From the NCBI GenBank assembly GCA_023548195.1, contig JAJHZJ010000252.1:6457184-6521183 (forward strand): DNA of 64,000 bases. The letters are read 5' to 3'. The notes below the pieces were generated by a model. That model worked only from the letters and a program-made list of their open reading frames with translations, did not search any database and was not told the DNA's origin. The position numbers and the translations under genes are program-made. This DNA comes from Bettongia penicillata ogilbyi (taxonomy: Eukaryota; Chordata; Mammalia; Diprotodontia; Potoroidae). This document shows positions 47,581 to 58,594 of the stretch, in pieces. How positions within the stretch are numbered: position 1 is the first letter of the stretch; the number at the start of each line of letters is the position of its first letter.

Positions 47581-47790
47581 GAAATCAGCAGTATATGCCC
47601 GAGTTCCCACAATTAAGCTTTATGATGGTGTTATGATAGACGTCCTTTCTGTGGATTTTCCAAATGGCAAATATATTGAAGTCTCACAAGATGGAATAAA
47701 TACAGGACTAATTTCTCATATCAGTTTTAAGTCAATGAAGCCAGTGTCTTTTTCAGCTGATGTGCTATTTTTGGATGAAGAAAATAATTG
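47581..47790 (+). CDS. CFAP47: CFAP47-like exon E (partial gene)
   Basis: This 210-bp exon follows the acceptor 'tttgaaaacag' and ends at AAT TG|GTAAGG, a strong donor, in phase 2. The first base completes an Arg codon with AG from exon D. The peptide includes RVPTIKLYDGVMIDVLSV, then FPNGKYIEVSQDGINTG, and closes with VSFSADVLFLDEENNW. The alternation of strands and the 'F-x-S-x-x-P-V-S-F-x-A-x-(V/L)-L-F-x-D-(D/E)-E' close match the end of an ASH domain. The next exon should start in phase 2 and complete a Trp or Cys codon. None is recognisable in the remaining 16 kb, so the next intron probably runs out of the window. Confidence 0.85.
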
Positions 47791-48495
47791 GTAAGGTGTT
47801 TAAATATATATGATTTTGGCACTTGTGTGTTCATCAAAAGGAAAGAATGATTATTAATTTATATCCTAAAGTAGTTAGAAAAAATGCTGTAACAATGTAG
47901 CATTTAATATTATAATGTAAAGTCTAAAAAGTAGGTTTTTAGGATCAATATTTAAAAACCTCTAAGTTGTACTCCATGCTAATTATTTTTTAAACCATTG
48001 ATAGATTATAAAAGAAATTATGATCTTTGATATGACAAAAAGAAAAAAGAAAACATTTTAATTTTTAATATATTTCTTTTACCTTGTATTTTATATGTCC
48101 AAGTCTGTTGAGTTTCTTCATTCAATTGATCATTGAATGTATATAAGGTGAATTTTAGTGTAAGTAAGGTAGATTTTAGAGCGTATAGAGTGAATTTTTT
48201 GTTATTATTTCTTAAGAGTTCAGTTTCCTAGGATCCATAGCCATAACAATCTCTTATTCCCAGGCATTGGATATGATTTCCCACAGTTATGGTTCAAAAC
48301 ATCTTCACTGTTCTTGCACAGAGTTATATAGTGGCAAATAATATAAACATTCATTTTTGCTGTGCAATGGGATACAGGAATGAGGTGATGTAAACTTGTG
48401 AGACTATTGCTGGCAATATGCCTTCTTTGTCGGCTACCCTATAAAGCAGGTGGTCATTGGACAATGAATGGGGAATGCACAAACTGGAAAACTGT
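47791..48495. other. No recognisable feature after exon E
   Basis: Start of the intron after exon E. AT-rich at first, then a block from about 48220 that may belong to the same element as the hairpin cluster that follows. Confidence 0.35.
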
Positions 48496-48500
48496 GCATG

Positions 48501-48667
48501 CCTTGATCGGCCCCCATCAAGGCTTGGGGGGAATCTATATTTGCCTCAACTGGCACCCATTGAGGCTTGAGGGGTTTAGGGAAACACAAGTTGTGCCTGT
48601 CTCAATTGACCCCATTGAAATGTAGGAGTAGTTGCCCTGCCCTTCTCACTGGCTCCTGTGAGAAGGG
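48501..48667. repeat. Cluster of four related hairpins
   Basis: Four inverted repeats in 167 bp share a C-rich loop of about 8 bases. At 48501-48522 the stem is CCTTGAT/ATCAAGG. At 48544-48565 it is CCTCAA/TTGAGG. At 48602-48618 it is TCAAT/ATTGA. At 48640-48667 it is CCCTTCTCAC/GTGAGAAGGG, a perfect 10-bp stem. Loops read cggccccc, tggcaccc, tgacccc and tggctcct. The units look like diverged copies of one module. Confidence 0.7.
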
Positions 48668-48844
48668 TGATTACGGAATGCTGTAAGAGTTTGTGCTCTC
48701 ATTATTAGCAACCTCTTCTGAGAAGAGTAGGCCAGAATAACTGAGATTATTAACCATTTCTTAGTGTCTTTCCTGTCTGACCAAATCAAGAGTGAACCTT
48801 TGCTAGCAGTTATCCTGTATGCTGGGTTTATCTGTCTTACACTC

Positions 48845-49725
48845 AATCAGCAACCATTTCTTGAGTATCCACCACATATCAGGCACTGTACATGGATACA
48901 AATATAAAAAGAATGTTTCCACGAATGTATATAGTTCTTTATCTCTTTGTATCTATCCATGTATATATGAATATACACATATGTAAATATATATATATAC
49001 ATGTATATATATATGTACACAATAATATGCAAAATAACGAGGTAATTTTGTGTTGGAAGAGAAATTGGAGAGATCTGGAAGAACTTTATTTGGATGCATT
49101 TGAACTGTGCTTTGAAGAAAAGGTAGAAGTAATTAGGGAATGTATTCTAGGCTAGTGCAATGTCATGGAGTATTGGGAGACAGAATATTATGGCTAAGAA
49201 ATAGTAAGAAGAACAGTTTAGCTTGACCATAAAGTGTGTGAAAATAAATAATACATAAATGTGTGAAGATAGGTTGGGGTTAGGCTATAAAAGACGCAGG
49301 ACTCTGCATTTAAGCCTAGAGGTAACCGGGAGCCAATGAAGTTTATTAGATAGAAGAGTGATCAAATCTGTGTTTTACGAAATTTACCTTTGTTACTGTG
49401 TGAAAAATAGATTAGAGAGGAGAGAGACTGGAGTTAGGGAGGTCATTAAGGAATCTATTGTAACTATCCAGGCAAGAAGTGATGAAAACCTGGAGCTGAT
49501 GAGTGATCATTTGAATGGAAAGTAGCAGGTAGATTCAAGAGACACCATGGAAGTTGAATCAATAAATCTGGGCAACTGATTGTATTTGTGGATTGAAAGA
49601 GACTGAGATACAGGGAATGACTCCAAGGTTGGGAGCCTGTGTGACTTAGAAGGGTAATTCAGAAGAGAAGGGTGAATTTTTGTGGGAAAATTAGTTTAAT
49701 TTTAAATATGGTGAGTTTGAAGTGC
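48845..49725 (-). repeat. L2 LINE, antisense (left of hAT)
   Basis: It starts with the L2 3' end 'cagcaaccatttcttgagta' and 'caggcactgtacatgg', and carries blocks such as 'gagccaatgaagtttattag'. It breaks inside 'gtgagtttgaagtgcctcta', where a hAT element is inserted. A TA-rich tract lies at 48960-49020. Confidence 0.8.
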
Positions 49726-49733
49726 CTCTAGGA

Positions 49734-50934
49734 CAGAACTGCATAACTAGGCAGTAGACAAGGGCCAAAATTAAAATAGGCTAAATTTCTTTGGGCCACA
49801 CAAAGACTTTTAGCAGCTCACATTCCAAGTTAAAGGTCTATTTAGTGATGAAATATTTAGCAAATAATATTTTAAAAAGGAAAATTTCAATTGAGATCAA
49901 TTAATTACAGTTATTAATTAAGATTTTTATTTATCATGGAATCACATTAATGTTAAAAATGACTTTGCTTAGTGGTACATATTTTAATACATTTTCCAGA
50001 TTTTCTTATGGTTTACATTTAGTTGATCAGACGTATTACACTTGTCAGCAATCAGTTTACTGTCTTTTGGAATCAGGTTTGAAATCAATTTCTTTAGAAA
50101 TTTGAAGCTAACTCTAGGAGCTACCTCATTTTCTGAGTTAACTTTCTTGAAGACCTGTTATTCCCCAGTGAGAATTTTCAACATTTTGAACACTTTGATT
50201 TGTTTTTCGTTGGTGTCCAATTTGCTTGCATCAGGGTGTTTTGATCTGAAATGGCGATAAAGATTATATTCCTTCCAAATGTCTATTACTTCTCGACAAA
50301 TATGGCACAATATTTTGTCCTTTGGATAAGCAAACAAGTATTTATTTGTCCATTCCAGATAAACACTGTATGTGTGGATTCTATCCTCCTTTTCTTTTTA
50401 TCTTCCATTTTACAGCCCCTCCAAATACTTTAATGTTAGAATAAAAAAATTTCCACCACAGCTGCTCATATACAAGGAAATACTGAACTGAGTGTTTACT
50501 CTTGGAGAAAGATCCAGATACTCAAATAAGTTGGAGGGTGACTATGAAGCAAGGGAGGGAAATAAGCCCCTGTGTTGTTGCATAGTCCATTGGGTTGGAG
50601 TGTTTTCACATTTACTTTGTCTCTGTTCAATGCCAGTAAAGAGTGAAAACACAGTGAAGAGATACGATTCTCACTTCCCTCAGACTAGAGACAGACCAAA
50701 GATGGTTGGTTGCTACGGATCCTGTGGCAAATAGGAGAGAGTGTGCAGTGGCAACTCACCTGCCAATTCACAAGACAGACACAATAGTGAGTAATGGAAG
50801 GTGGGTTAAGTGGGGCATGGACGAGAGCACTTATTACATCTTTACTGTCTTTTACACCTCCACATTTTTCTTGTGTTGCCCCAAATTAGGGCAGGTCACA
50901 AGTAGACTGAGGGCTGCTTGTTGTGCAGACCCTG
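49734..50934 (-). mobile_element. Internally deleted hAT DNA transposon, ~1.2 kb
   Basis: The ends are imperfect terminal inverted repeats: left 'cagaactgcataactaggca', right (reversed) 'cagggtctgcacaacaagca'. The flanks CTCTAGGA and CTCTGGAC could be a decayed 8-bp duplication. The L2 around it reads across. The coding strand is minus. It keeps the first roughly 135 codons of a transposase with a BED-type finger, then jumps to the far end, so most of the catalytic part is deleted. Confidence 0.7.
49987..50397 (-). pseudogene. hAT transposase N-terminus with BED-type zinc finger
   Basis: The minus strand is open for 79 codons from 50397 to 50161. It then has one stop (50158-50160) and continues in the same frame to a second stop at 49984-49986. 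Residues 15-54 of the first part hold LEWTNKYLFAYP, C31-H-I-C34 and, after KEYNLY, R-H49-F-R-S-K-H54: a C-x2-C...H-x4-H finger. The match is to the BED/SPIN-DOC-type finger of ZBED5, FAM200, GTF2IRD2 and EPM2AIP1-like proteins, all derived from hAT transposases. In the family this finger binds DNA. After the stop, a NEVAPRVSFKFLKKLI stretch matches the next conserved segment. A host gene is less likely, given the flanking inverted ends. Confidence 0.75.
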
Positions 50935-51345
50935 CTCTGGACCATTAATTTAAACCTGATCTAATAGTTGGTGATGTGATAATGAAGCTCCAGAGAGATA
51001 CCAGAGTTGAATAAATAGATCTAAAAGGTCTGTACGTAGAGATGTTAAGGAAACTCATGGGAATGGCTGAGGTCTGAAGAGACAAGTGTAAAATAAAAAA
51101 AGAGTATACTTTGGGTATACCCAAAGTTCAAGGGAATGATTTGCATAATGACTCAGCAGAGGACTCTGAGGAGGAAGAGTGGACAGAAAGGTAGGAGGAA
51201 AATCAAGAGAAACTGTTGTTATGAAAATCCACATAGGAGAGAGTATCCAGAAGAAGATGGTTGACAGTTTCAAAGCTGTAGAAAAGGTTAAAAAAAAAGT
51301 TGAAAGCTGAGAAAAGTCAATCAGATATGACAATTAAGAGAATAT
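50935..51345 (-). repeat. L2 LINE, continuation (right of hAT)
   Basis: 'tagttggtgatgtgataatg' and 'gaataaatagatctaaaagg', then 'gagagtatccagaagaagat' and 'gacagtttcaaagctgtaga', continue the L2 order from 49725. Confidence 0.8.
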
Positions 51346-51489
51346 TAGGAGCTTCAGTTACCAGTAAGTTCTATGGGTTGAGTAAATCAAATGGCACAAA
51401 ATGTAAATGATAGAGACTTCTGATGTAGACTATATAAGGAAGTATGTTGAAAGTAGGGTTGGGAATTAACTACATCATATCCATAATCA

Positions 51490-51810
51490 TCTCATTGACG
51501 CCTGTATTATAGCCATTCTCTTTATCCCACAAGAACATGTATTTCTGTTCATGATACCCTGGGATCTGACAGATGAACCATCCCCTTTTCTTGCCTACTG
51601 GGTTACCACACCACTTTACAGCCATCTCCAAATGATGCTATACACAGTAGCCTCTGCTCCTTCCACTCTCTCTTTCCAATTTGAGGTTCCTTATATGTGT
51701 TTTCTCCTATTAGAAGATGAACTACTTCAAGTCAGAACTGTATTTTATGTTTATCTCTCCAGTACTTGGCATAGTGTTTGACACATAGTAAACACTTAAA
51801 TAATTTTAAA
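51490..51810 (+). repeat. L2 3' end, sense
   Basis: 'agaagatgaactacttcaag', 'ccagtacttggcatagtgtt' and 'acacatagtaaacacttaaa' form the sense L2 terminus. Confidence 0.75.
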
Positions 51811-51929
51811 TTCATTCAATTATTCCATAAGAATATATTGAGCTCTTTGGAGAAAGAAAATGGAACATTATGTTCAGCAAAAGCTACTATTATGCCAGGA
51901 ATTTAGAATCATGAGCCCATAGAATGTTT

Positions 51930-52085
51930 GAGCTAAATGAGACCTTAGAGATTAGCCAGTTTAATACCCCCTTTTTGCAGATTCAAAAAACAAAACAAAA
52001 ATTGAGACCCAGTGTGTTTTAGTGATTTTTCCAAAGTGACTTATTCCAAGTCAGCTAATAATTATCAGAGCAGGGACTGTAACTG
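51930..52085 (-). repeat. MIR-like SINE, antisense
   Basis: 'gagaccttagagattagcca', 'attgagacccagtgtgtttt' and 'agagcagggactgtaactg'. Confidence 0.6.
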
Positions 52086-52189
52086 ACAGTCTTCTGAATC
52101 TCATTACAATGTTCTCATAGTTTATTATGCCTTATTTTTAAAACTTCATTAGTGTTCAACATTTTAGTCACAGAATCTGTCAAAAGCTC

Positions 52190-52420
52190 TAGAATGGGAC
52201 TTCACACTTTACGTGGCCCAATACTTAACTGAAAGCTTAGTCTCCTCTCTGTGGCATCTCCAGTAATTCAGACTTTGTTTGAAAATCTCTAGTGATGAGG
52301 AGATTCACTTCCTGGTGAATCCACATATTAATTTTCAGGCAGCTTTAATTGTTAGAAAATTCTCTGTGTTAAGACAAAGTCTATGTTGTAATTTACATTG
52401 GTGCTAATGGTGCATCTTGT
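52190..52420 (+). repeat. CR1/L3-type fragment, sense
   Basis: 'gtgatgaggagattcacttc' and 'agctttaattgttagaaaat' followed by 'tctctgtgttaagacaaagt' match the old CR1/L3 3' block also seen at 2225. Confidence 0.55.
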
Positions 52421-52424
52421 AGCT

Positions 52425-53380
52425 GCATGAGAGAAATATAATTCCTTTTAAAACAATTCTGAAATGTGTTCTTCACCTTCATTATTGGTTGTATGTATAC
52501 AGAAAGTAGACACATAGTTTTTCCCAGTAGCTTCCTTTTCCTTTCTAGTCCTTGTTACCTTAAGATAACCTATAGAACTATTACTGTTGTTCTTGATTTA
52601 AAGAAAATTTTAAAAAAAGAATCAGATTACTGTTATAGAGGCAATTTCAAAATGAAAAACACATTCCATTATTCATAAATGATTTTTGTCTACTACCAAA
52701 CAAAATCTAATTACTCAAATGTGATAGATTTTCTCCTACTATTTTATATAGCCACTTTTCAATTTTGTCTTATAATAATTAGGTTAATGCTTAGAAAAAG
52801 GAATAAACAGTTTTGAAATTAGGTTGTAAGTAAACCAATACCATCAATTTTAAAGCTTATTTTTTAAGCCATAGTGAAGTTCCATAGTTAGAGTTACCTT
52901 TTAGCTTTCTGCTTAATATTTCATTATTGATTAAACCGCTAATTTTCTTTTTTTATATGCAAGTTTTACACTGCATATGAAACAAATTCACCGCCATGCA
53001 AAGGCAAATGGTTAGAATAATTTTGCATAAGAAAATTAAGTCCTATTTCTCCAACATTTGTACCTTGCTTTTTCTTGAGATTTCAAATTTTAGTTTCCAC
53101 AACACCTTTTATCAATTAAACAATTCAATTATATTTCTTGAAATTGTTTGGTATGTTATACCTAATACGATGTACTACATGTATGATATGCTACATGAAT
53201 GTCTTTTGGAATATTATTGTCTTCTACAGTAAACTTGAATATTTGCCATTTTATCTATATCAGTATTATATTTCAATATTATTTCATATGATATGACCAT
53301 TACAAAGTTGAAATGATAGTTTAGACTGCATTAGCAAAAGACTTCCCAAGGTCTTGGAAGCTCATAGCCTCCTTGTACTT
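52425..53380. other. No recognisable feature
   Basis: AT-rich intronic sequence. No exon fitting the phase after exon E was found. Confidence 0.4.
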
Positions 53381-53384
53381 TAGT

Positions 53385-53510
53385 CAGAATACATCTGGAG
53401 CATCTTGTTCAGTTCTGGATGCCACCTTTTAGGCAGGGCATAGGTAATCAGCTGAACATCCATAAAAGAACAACGAAGATTAGTTCAAAGAAGTGGGCCT
53501 GCTTAGCCTG
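53385..53510 (-). repeat. CR1/L3-type fragment, antisense (left of LTR)
   Basis: 'gttcagttctggatgccacc' and 'aagtgggcctgcttagcctg' belong to an old CR1/L3 element that continues after the LTR at 53991 with 'gagaaaagtc'. Confidence 0.6.
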
Positions 53511-53985
53511 TGTAATGGTAATTTGAATTGGAAAATCTTTCCTATTCATTAATAAGCCCATTTAATTCCATGGAGTCTGTGGTGGGAGCAGTTTGCCGAA
53601 TGGGTGGAAGAGGAAGAAGCAAGCAGAGCTAGAGCCCAGCTGAGAGAAAGTTAGTCTTGAGAGCAGTCAGAGCTAGGAAGAATGTAGACTCCTGGGTAGC
53701 ATGAGTGATTTAGTGTTTGTGAGTTTGTTTAACAGGGCCTGCTTGTGAAGAATGTAATGGAGCTAGTTTGTGGGAAGCCTAGCAGGGGGAAGGCTTGGGG
53801 CTGGTGTTCTCTTCTGCATTATTATTATTGTGTATAGATTTTTGTTACTGTGATGGGTTTGACCTTCTTGTGTCTGAATAAATGTTTTGGTTCTGGCTTC
53901 CATGTGGAGAGTCTGTGGTATTTCACAGAATTGCTGTGATATTCATGGCTGCCATGGGCACTGTGAATGTTGCATTGGTGCTGTA
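53511..53985 (+). mobile_element. Solo LTR (family A, copy 2), 475 bp
   Basis: It starts TGTAATGGTAATTTG and ends GGTGCTGTA (the last two bases TA in place of the usual CA). GCCTG flanks it on both sides (53506-53510 and 53986-53990). AATAAA is at 53877-53882. It aligns along its whole length with 34787-35286. The CR1/L3 host sequence reads across when it is removed. Confidence 0.85.
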
Positions 53986-53990
53986 GCCTG

Positions 53991-54150
53991 GAGAAAAGTC
54001 TTTTTGGAAGGTGGGCATAATAGCTGTCTTAAAGCATTTGAAAAACTGTCATTTAAAAGAAGTGTTCAACTTATTCTGGCTTGCCCCAGGAAAAAAAAAA
54101 AGCCAAAACAACTAGAAGCAGTGAATTGAAGTTGCCAAAGGTCATATTTT
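53991..54150 (-). repeat. CR1/L3-type fragment, antisense (right of LTR)
   Basis: 'cataatagctgtcttaaagc', 'tattctggcttgccccag' and 'ctagaagcagtgaattgaag' continue the copy split at 53510. Confidence 0.65.
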
Positions 54151-54154
54151 GACT

Positions 54155-56110
54155 TGAAATAAAGAGAAACATGCAAAAGTCAAATGTGGTGTGTTTCACT
54201 AGCAGCTTTTGAGTGAAAATTCATTGTACCAGGGATTGATTCTCAGTTAAGGTATGCCTTGGATTTTATGACTTCTGAAAGCCCTTTTAATTCAAATTGA
54301 TAAATATTCATTCAATCCATACTATTTGTCAAGCTCTCTGGACACTGAGTAGGGATATAAGGACAAAACTCTACTGTGAGAATCCAATTGTGAATCTTTG
54401 TTTTTGGTTCATATTTGTCCTGGGAAAGGAAGGCATTGAGAAAGTCATAAAAATTCTTATCTTAAGATCCTTGCCCTGTGTAATGGAAAACACGCTTTAA
54501 CTTTAGGGAGTCTCCAAAATGCTATTTGTTTATATATAAAATAAGTCAATTAATAGGCCATATGAAAACCAAAGAAAGGTTAAAAATATACTTCAAATAG
54601 CCTGAGAACAAAATAATATTTTTGTGGCTATCCATAACTTCAAAGTGTCTTGGGGCTGTACTGAACCATGAATTAAATTTGTTACCTATTAGGCAGTCCC
54701 GTCAAGTTAAGAGCAAACACAAGGTCCCTAAATTGGATTGCAGCATGTAAGAAACGTGTGATGATCTTCCTACTGAACCAGGTTGAACAAATTTTACGCT
54801 TGGGTTTGAACTCTATAACTTCAGAGCAGCCACAGATTTTGAGAGGTCTCACAGGAAAGGGACTGGAAATCAGGTGATTGAAAAGTGATGAGCAAACAGG
54901 AACTATGGGGGCAGGTATGGAAAGGGGACAAATACTTATTAGGCGCTTTCTAATTAATTAGATTGGCACTCTGCTAAGTGCTCAATCAATATTCTCTCAT
55001 TTAATTCTCACAATTGTGAGTAAAAAATTAAAGGAACCAAGGTTATTTAACTTGAGAAGTATGCATTAAGGTAAACATAGTTGGTTTAACTATATTACAG
55101 AGATACCAGGGAGAGATCAAGTAGTTTTCACCTCTACAAATCTGGAAGGAGTTCAGTGAGAACTTCCTGATACATGGGAGGTTGTAGCTGTGGGATCACT
55201 TGGGCTCAGGAATTCGAAGATGCAATAAGGACTACAGTCAATCAGGTATTCCCACTAACCGTAGCATTCACATAGCAAGTCCTTTCTAGTAGAGAGTCAC
55301 TAAGACAGATACCTATGGAGAGAATTGGTTCAGGCAGGGATCCCAGGTGCTGTTCTTAAAACAACTGGACAAAATCCCATGTATTTTTAGTAGTTGGCAA
55401 TCTTTAGCATGCTACAGGCTACTGATGATCTAGTTGAAACATATTCTTTCTTATATAAAAGTTATGTAAAAAAGAACTTTAAATCATCTTTCAGTTATTC
55501 AAAGATTAGATAGAATAATTTAGCAGTTTAAAATGTAAACAATTAACATATATCTTATATCTCAGTAAATCTTAAGACAGCAACATTTTAATATTTTATA
55601 TTTGAAGAAATATTCATGAAATCTGCCCTCAATCAATCCTCCAAAGGACAAAAGAAACCCACATTGGGTCTAATATCCAAATTTGAGATGGCATAATACT
55701 AAATTTTAATAACTTTTTTATATGAAGAAGAAGTAGTTTATCAAACTTTGATATGGGATCATAAACCATTTTACTGGTTAATAAACCTTGTTAAATTTCA
55801 TCTCATTAGAGTAAGAGAGGAGTCACAATTACTCACTTAAATAAGAATTAATGATTTTAAAAATCATTCAATAAAAATAAGCATGCAATAAAGAAAAACC
55901 AAAGACTGACCTAGTCATTATCTCATTATTGTGGATTTTTATATTTTTTGAGAATGCATTTTACACTTAGTGGACTAATTTTAGCTTCCATTTTTGTGGC
56001 TGTTAAATTTCACCTATCCAAATAAATGGATGTTAATGATGACACAGGAAACTTTGCATATTCTGGAAGAGACTATAAGGGAATGATTCAAATGCACATC
56101 TTAGGCTAGC
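54155..56110. other. Mostly unassigned; L2 stub near 54295
   Basis: An L2 3' stub lies near 54295-54370 ('tattcattcaatccatacta'). A diverged CR1/L3-like block may lie at 55030-55210. The rest is AT-rich without exon. Confidence 0.35.
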
Positions 56111-56114
56111 TGAG

Positions 56115-56222
56115 GTGGGAGGCAGAGTCTGGGATAGAGAACTAACCTTGGAACCAGGAAAACATGGGTCCAATTCTCACCTCTGACACATCCTGACTAT
56201 AACCATCAGCCATTCATTTAAT
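56115..56222 (+). repeat. MAR1-like SINE fragment, sense
   Basis: 'aacatgggtccaattctcac' and 'ctctgacacatcctgactat'. Confidence 0.6.
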
Positions 56223-56224
56223 CT

Positions 56225-56460
56225 CTTAGTTACTGAGTTGTTTCATTCATGTCTCAGTCTTTATGATCCCATTTGGAGTTTTCTTGGCAAAGATATTAGA
56301 GTGGTTTGCCATTCATTTTACAGAGGAGGAAACAGAGGCAAACAAGGTTAAGTGACTTGCCCAGGACAACAAGGCTAGTAACCGAAGGCTGGGTTTGAAC
56401 TCAGGAAGAGTCTTCCTAGTTCCAAGTCCAATGATCTATTGTACCACCCAGCTGCTGAAC
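56225..56460 (-). repeat. Marsupial tRNA-derived SINE, antisense
   Basis: 'gttttcttggcaaagatatt', 'gttaagtgacttgcccagga', 'gggtttgaactcaggaagag' and 'tgtaccacccagctgct'. It is near full length. Confidence 0.85.
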
Positions 56461-56684
56461 CTCTCAGTACTCCTAGGTAATCGTCTGTGTTTTGAAAGGA
56501 GTGTTAGTCTGCCCTGGTAGAGGAAATCCTCATGGGGTACTTCCTTCTTACACTGATAAAATCTTGAATCTGATAAAAATAAATGCAATTACTTCTTTCC
56601 CTTGTACCATTATTTCTTCAGCTACAAAAATTGTACATTAAATTGGTAACTGTTTTTTATATGCTTAACTAGAAAGTTGTGTTT

Positions 56685-56955
56685 GTCCTTTGTTTTTGAA
56701 GAGGACCATGACATCAGGGAGATGATGACATGACTTACAGTTGACTTTCATTTCAGTGAGGGAGGGCTGTGCAAGGTCACTAGCCTCTTTTTCTCCTCCA
56801 GGGCCATCTGGGTCCAGTGACCAGATAGTCATCAGGATGATTGGAGATGGCCCAGGATGCAATGGGAGACTCTGGCCATTTTAGGCTAAGGTGTTTTCAA
56901 ATTCTCGCTTTGGATGAGTTCATTCAGTGAACAGGCTTCTTTAAGTAGTTACTCA
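56685..56955 (+). repeat. Marsupial SINE (family B), sense, copy 1
   Basis: 'tttgaagaggaccatgacat', 'gggagggctgtgcaaggtca', 'ccatctgggtccagtgacca' and 'gagatggcccaggatgcaat', then 'attcagtgaacaggcttctt'. Confidence 0.8.
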
Positions 56956-57311
56956 AGGAATTTTTTTAATAAAAAAAATCAAATTCTGAGGGAAAGACTC
57001 TCAGGGTTCCTGGTCAAAAAAGAAACAGTTATTATTTGGTATTAGCACACACTCTGTGCTACGAGGGCAGGGATCTATTGTCCAATCTATGAACTACAGA
57101 GTGAATTGGGCATAAGTCTTGGTCTTTGAGAAGACATCTAGCCAGCAAACCCAAAGGGAAAAAGGAAGCTTTTGGCCATTAAAATGTACCTCCTCTTGGG
57201 CAGAGCACCCTCGGCATGGTAAACACATGCATATGTTTTCCTCTGTTTCTTCATCTGTAAAGGAGGGAGAGGAGAGGAGATGAGAGAAGGTGTTACTCAC
57301 TGGCAGTTTGT

Positions 57312-57500
57312 ATTTGTTCTTCATTCTTAAAGAGAACCATGGTATGAGGGAGGTTATGACATGATTTGCAGTCGATTTTGATTTGAGTGAGGGGAGGGCT
57401 GTGCAGGTTCACCAGCCTTACTTTCTCCTTCTGAGTCATCTGGGTCCAGTGACCAGATATTCATCAGGATGACTAGAGATAGCCCAGGATACAATGAAAG
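57312..57500 (+). repeat. Marsupial SINE (family B), sense, copy 2
   Basis: 'ttgttcttcattcttaaaga', 'ggggagggctgtgcaggttc' and 'catctgggtccagtgaccag'. It lies about 360 bp after copy 1 in the same orientation. Confidence 0.8.
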
Positions 57501-57504
57501 AGCC

Positions 57505-57810
57505 GGCCCTTTTAACAAGACTAGAAACTAGAAAGCTAAGATTACATGGAGATAAGGAAAGGAATTAAACATGTGATTCAAAAAGAGTTTTGAATTTGTT
57601 TCGAAGACCTAATTTCGAAGACCAACAGCTAGGTTGATAGAGCAAATCAAGAAGCATTTGCTGTTCTGTGGGTAGAGTAGGAGGTGTAGGAGTCTGCTGG
57701 GTCTTTTTCTTTCTTTGAGAGCTCTAGTTATTGCATCAATCCAACTGTTGCACATCATGTAATAATGAGAATAGTCTCTTCAGGGATTGAAGAATCATTT
57801 TAGTGTGGCC
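57505..57810. other. No recognisable feature
   Basis: Short unassigned spacer between SINEs. Confidence 0.4.
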
Positions 57811-57814
57811 ACTT

Positions 57815-57945
57815 CATTTTGCAAAATAGGAAACTGAAGTCCAGCAATGACTTGACTACACCATAGGGTGATACAACTAGCTAATGGCAGAGTCATGAAT
57901 AGACCCTGGACCTCTTGAGTCCAGTCCAGTGCTCCTGGCACATGA
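57815..57945 (-). repeat. MIR SINE, antisense
   Basis: 'aaataggaaactgaagtcca', 'gatacaactagctaatggca' and 'gacctcttgagtccagtcca'. Confidence 0.7.
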
Positions 57946-58594
57946 ATTAATGGTAGTATTAGAGTAGGACTTTGAAACCTGATAATATGTTAAACTGTGA
58001 TGCATTTTTTTTTTGGGTCCAAGAAGTAGAAAATCTGCAAGCTGTCTGTTTCTTTTACTCTTCTACTTGCTACCATGAAGCTTTTCAGAGAGAAAGAAGT
58101 AGCAGGGAAGATAGAAGTAATGCTTCCAGGAGGCCAATTTCTATGTTTCTTAACCAAAGAATTGTTCTGAATTCTTCTTTCTGGGAGAATGGAAGGATAG
58201 CAAACACATGCATATTCTGTAAAGGAAATAATTATTGAGTGTAACATTATTCACAAAGCCACAGAATTATAACATCAGTTTGCTAATTTTTATCTCTCAC
58301 AAAGGACATATAATTTAGTGTAACTGAAATTAAATAATAATTTAGAAGACAACTAATGAAGCAAAAACGTTTCATTTCTCTTTCTTTGATCACTTAGTCT
58401 TAGTGATAATTGTGACAATTCGTCTGAGAGTAATTTTTGAGAATGTTTGCCCTGGAATACTGAATGTTCTTTAGAATCTGACAAGGACTTTTTTGGCAAA
58501 TCTGAAAATCAAAAACTGATAGTTTAGGTGATAAATTCAAGTGATAAGTCCTATGTTCTTATTGACTCACATTGAATACAAAGAGTTAATTGGC

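Larger units (their letters stand above)
3832..47790 (+). other. CFAP47: Gene span: internal part of a CFAP47-like axonemal gene
   Basis: Five exons on the + strand form one open frame of about 276 codons. The joins use phase 1, 0, 1 and 2, and each exon is open only in, or best in, the frame its neighbours demand. The peptide has the beta-strand and 'G-x-L-x-P-G' pattern of ASH/MSP (PapD-like) domains. It most resembles CFAP47, a roughly 3,000-residue protein of the sperm and cilium axoneme. The family call is from recognition, not a search; HYDIN, CFAP65 or another ASH protein is the alternative. In humans CFAP47 is on Xp, in the part of the X that is autosomal in marsupials, so an autosomal location is expected if the call is right. 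The first and last exons are outside the window. Confidence 0.75.
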
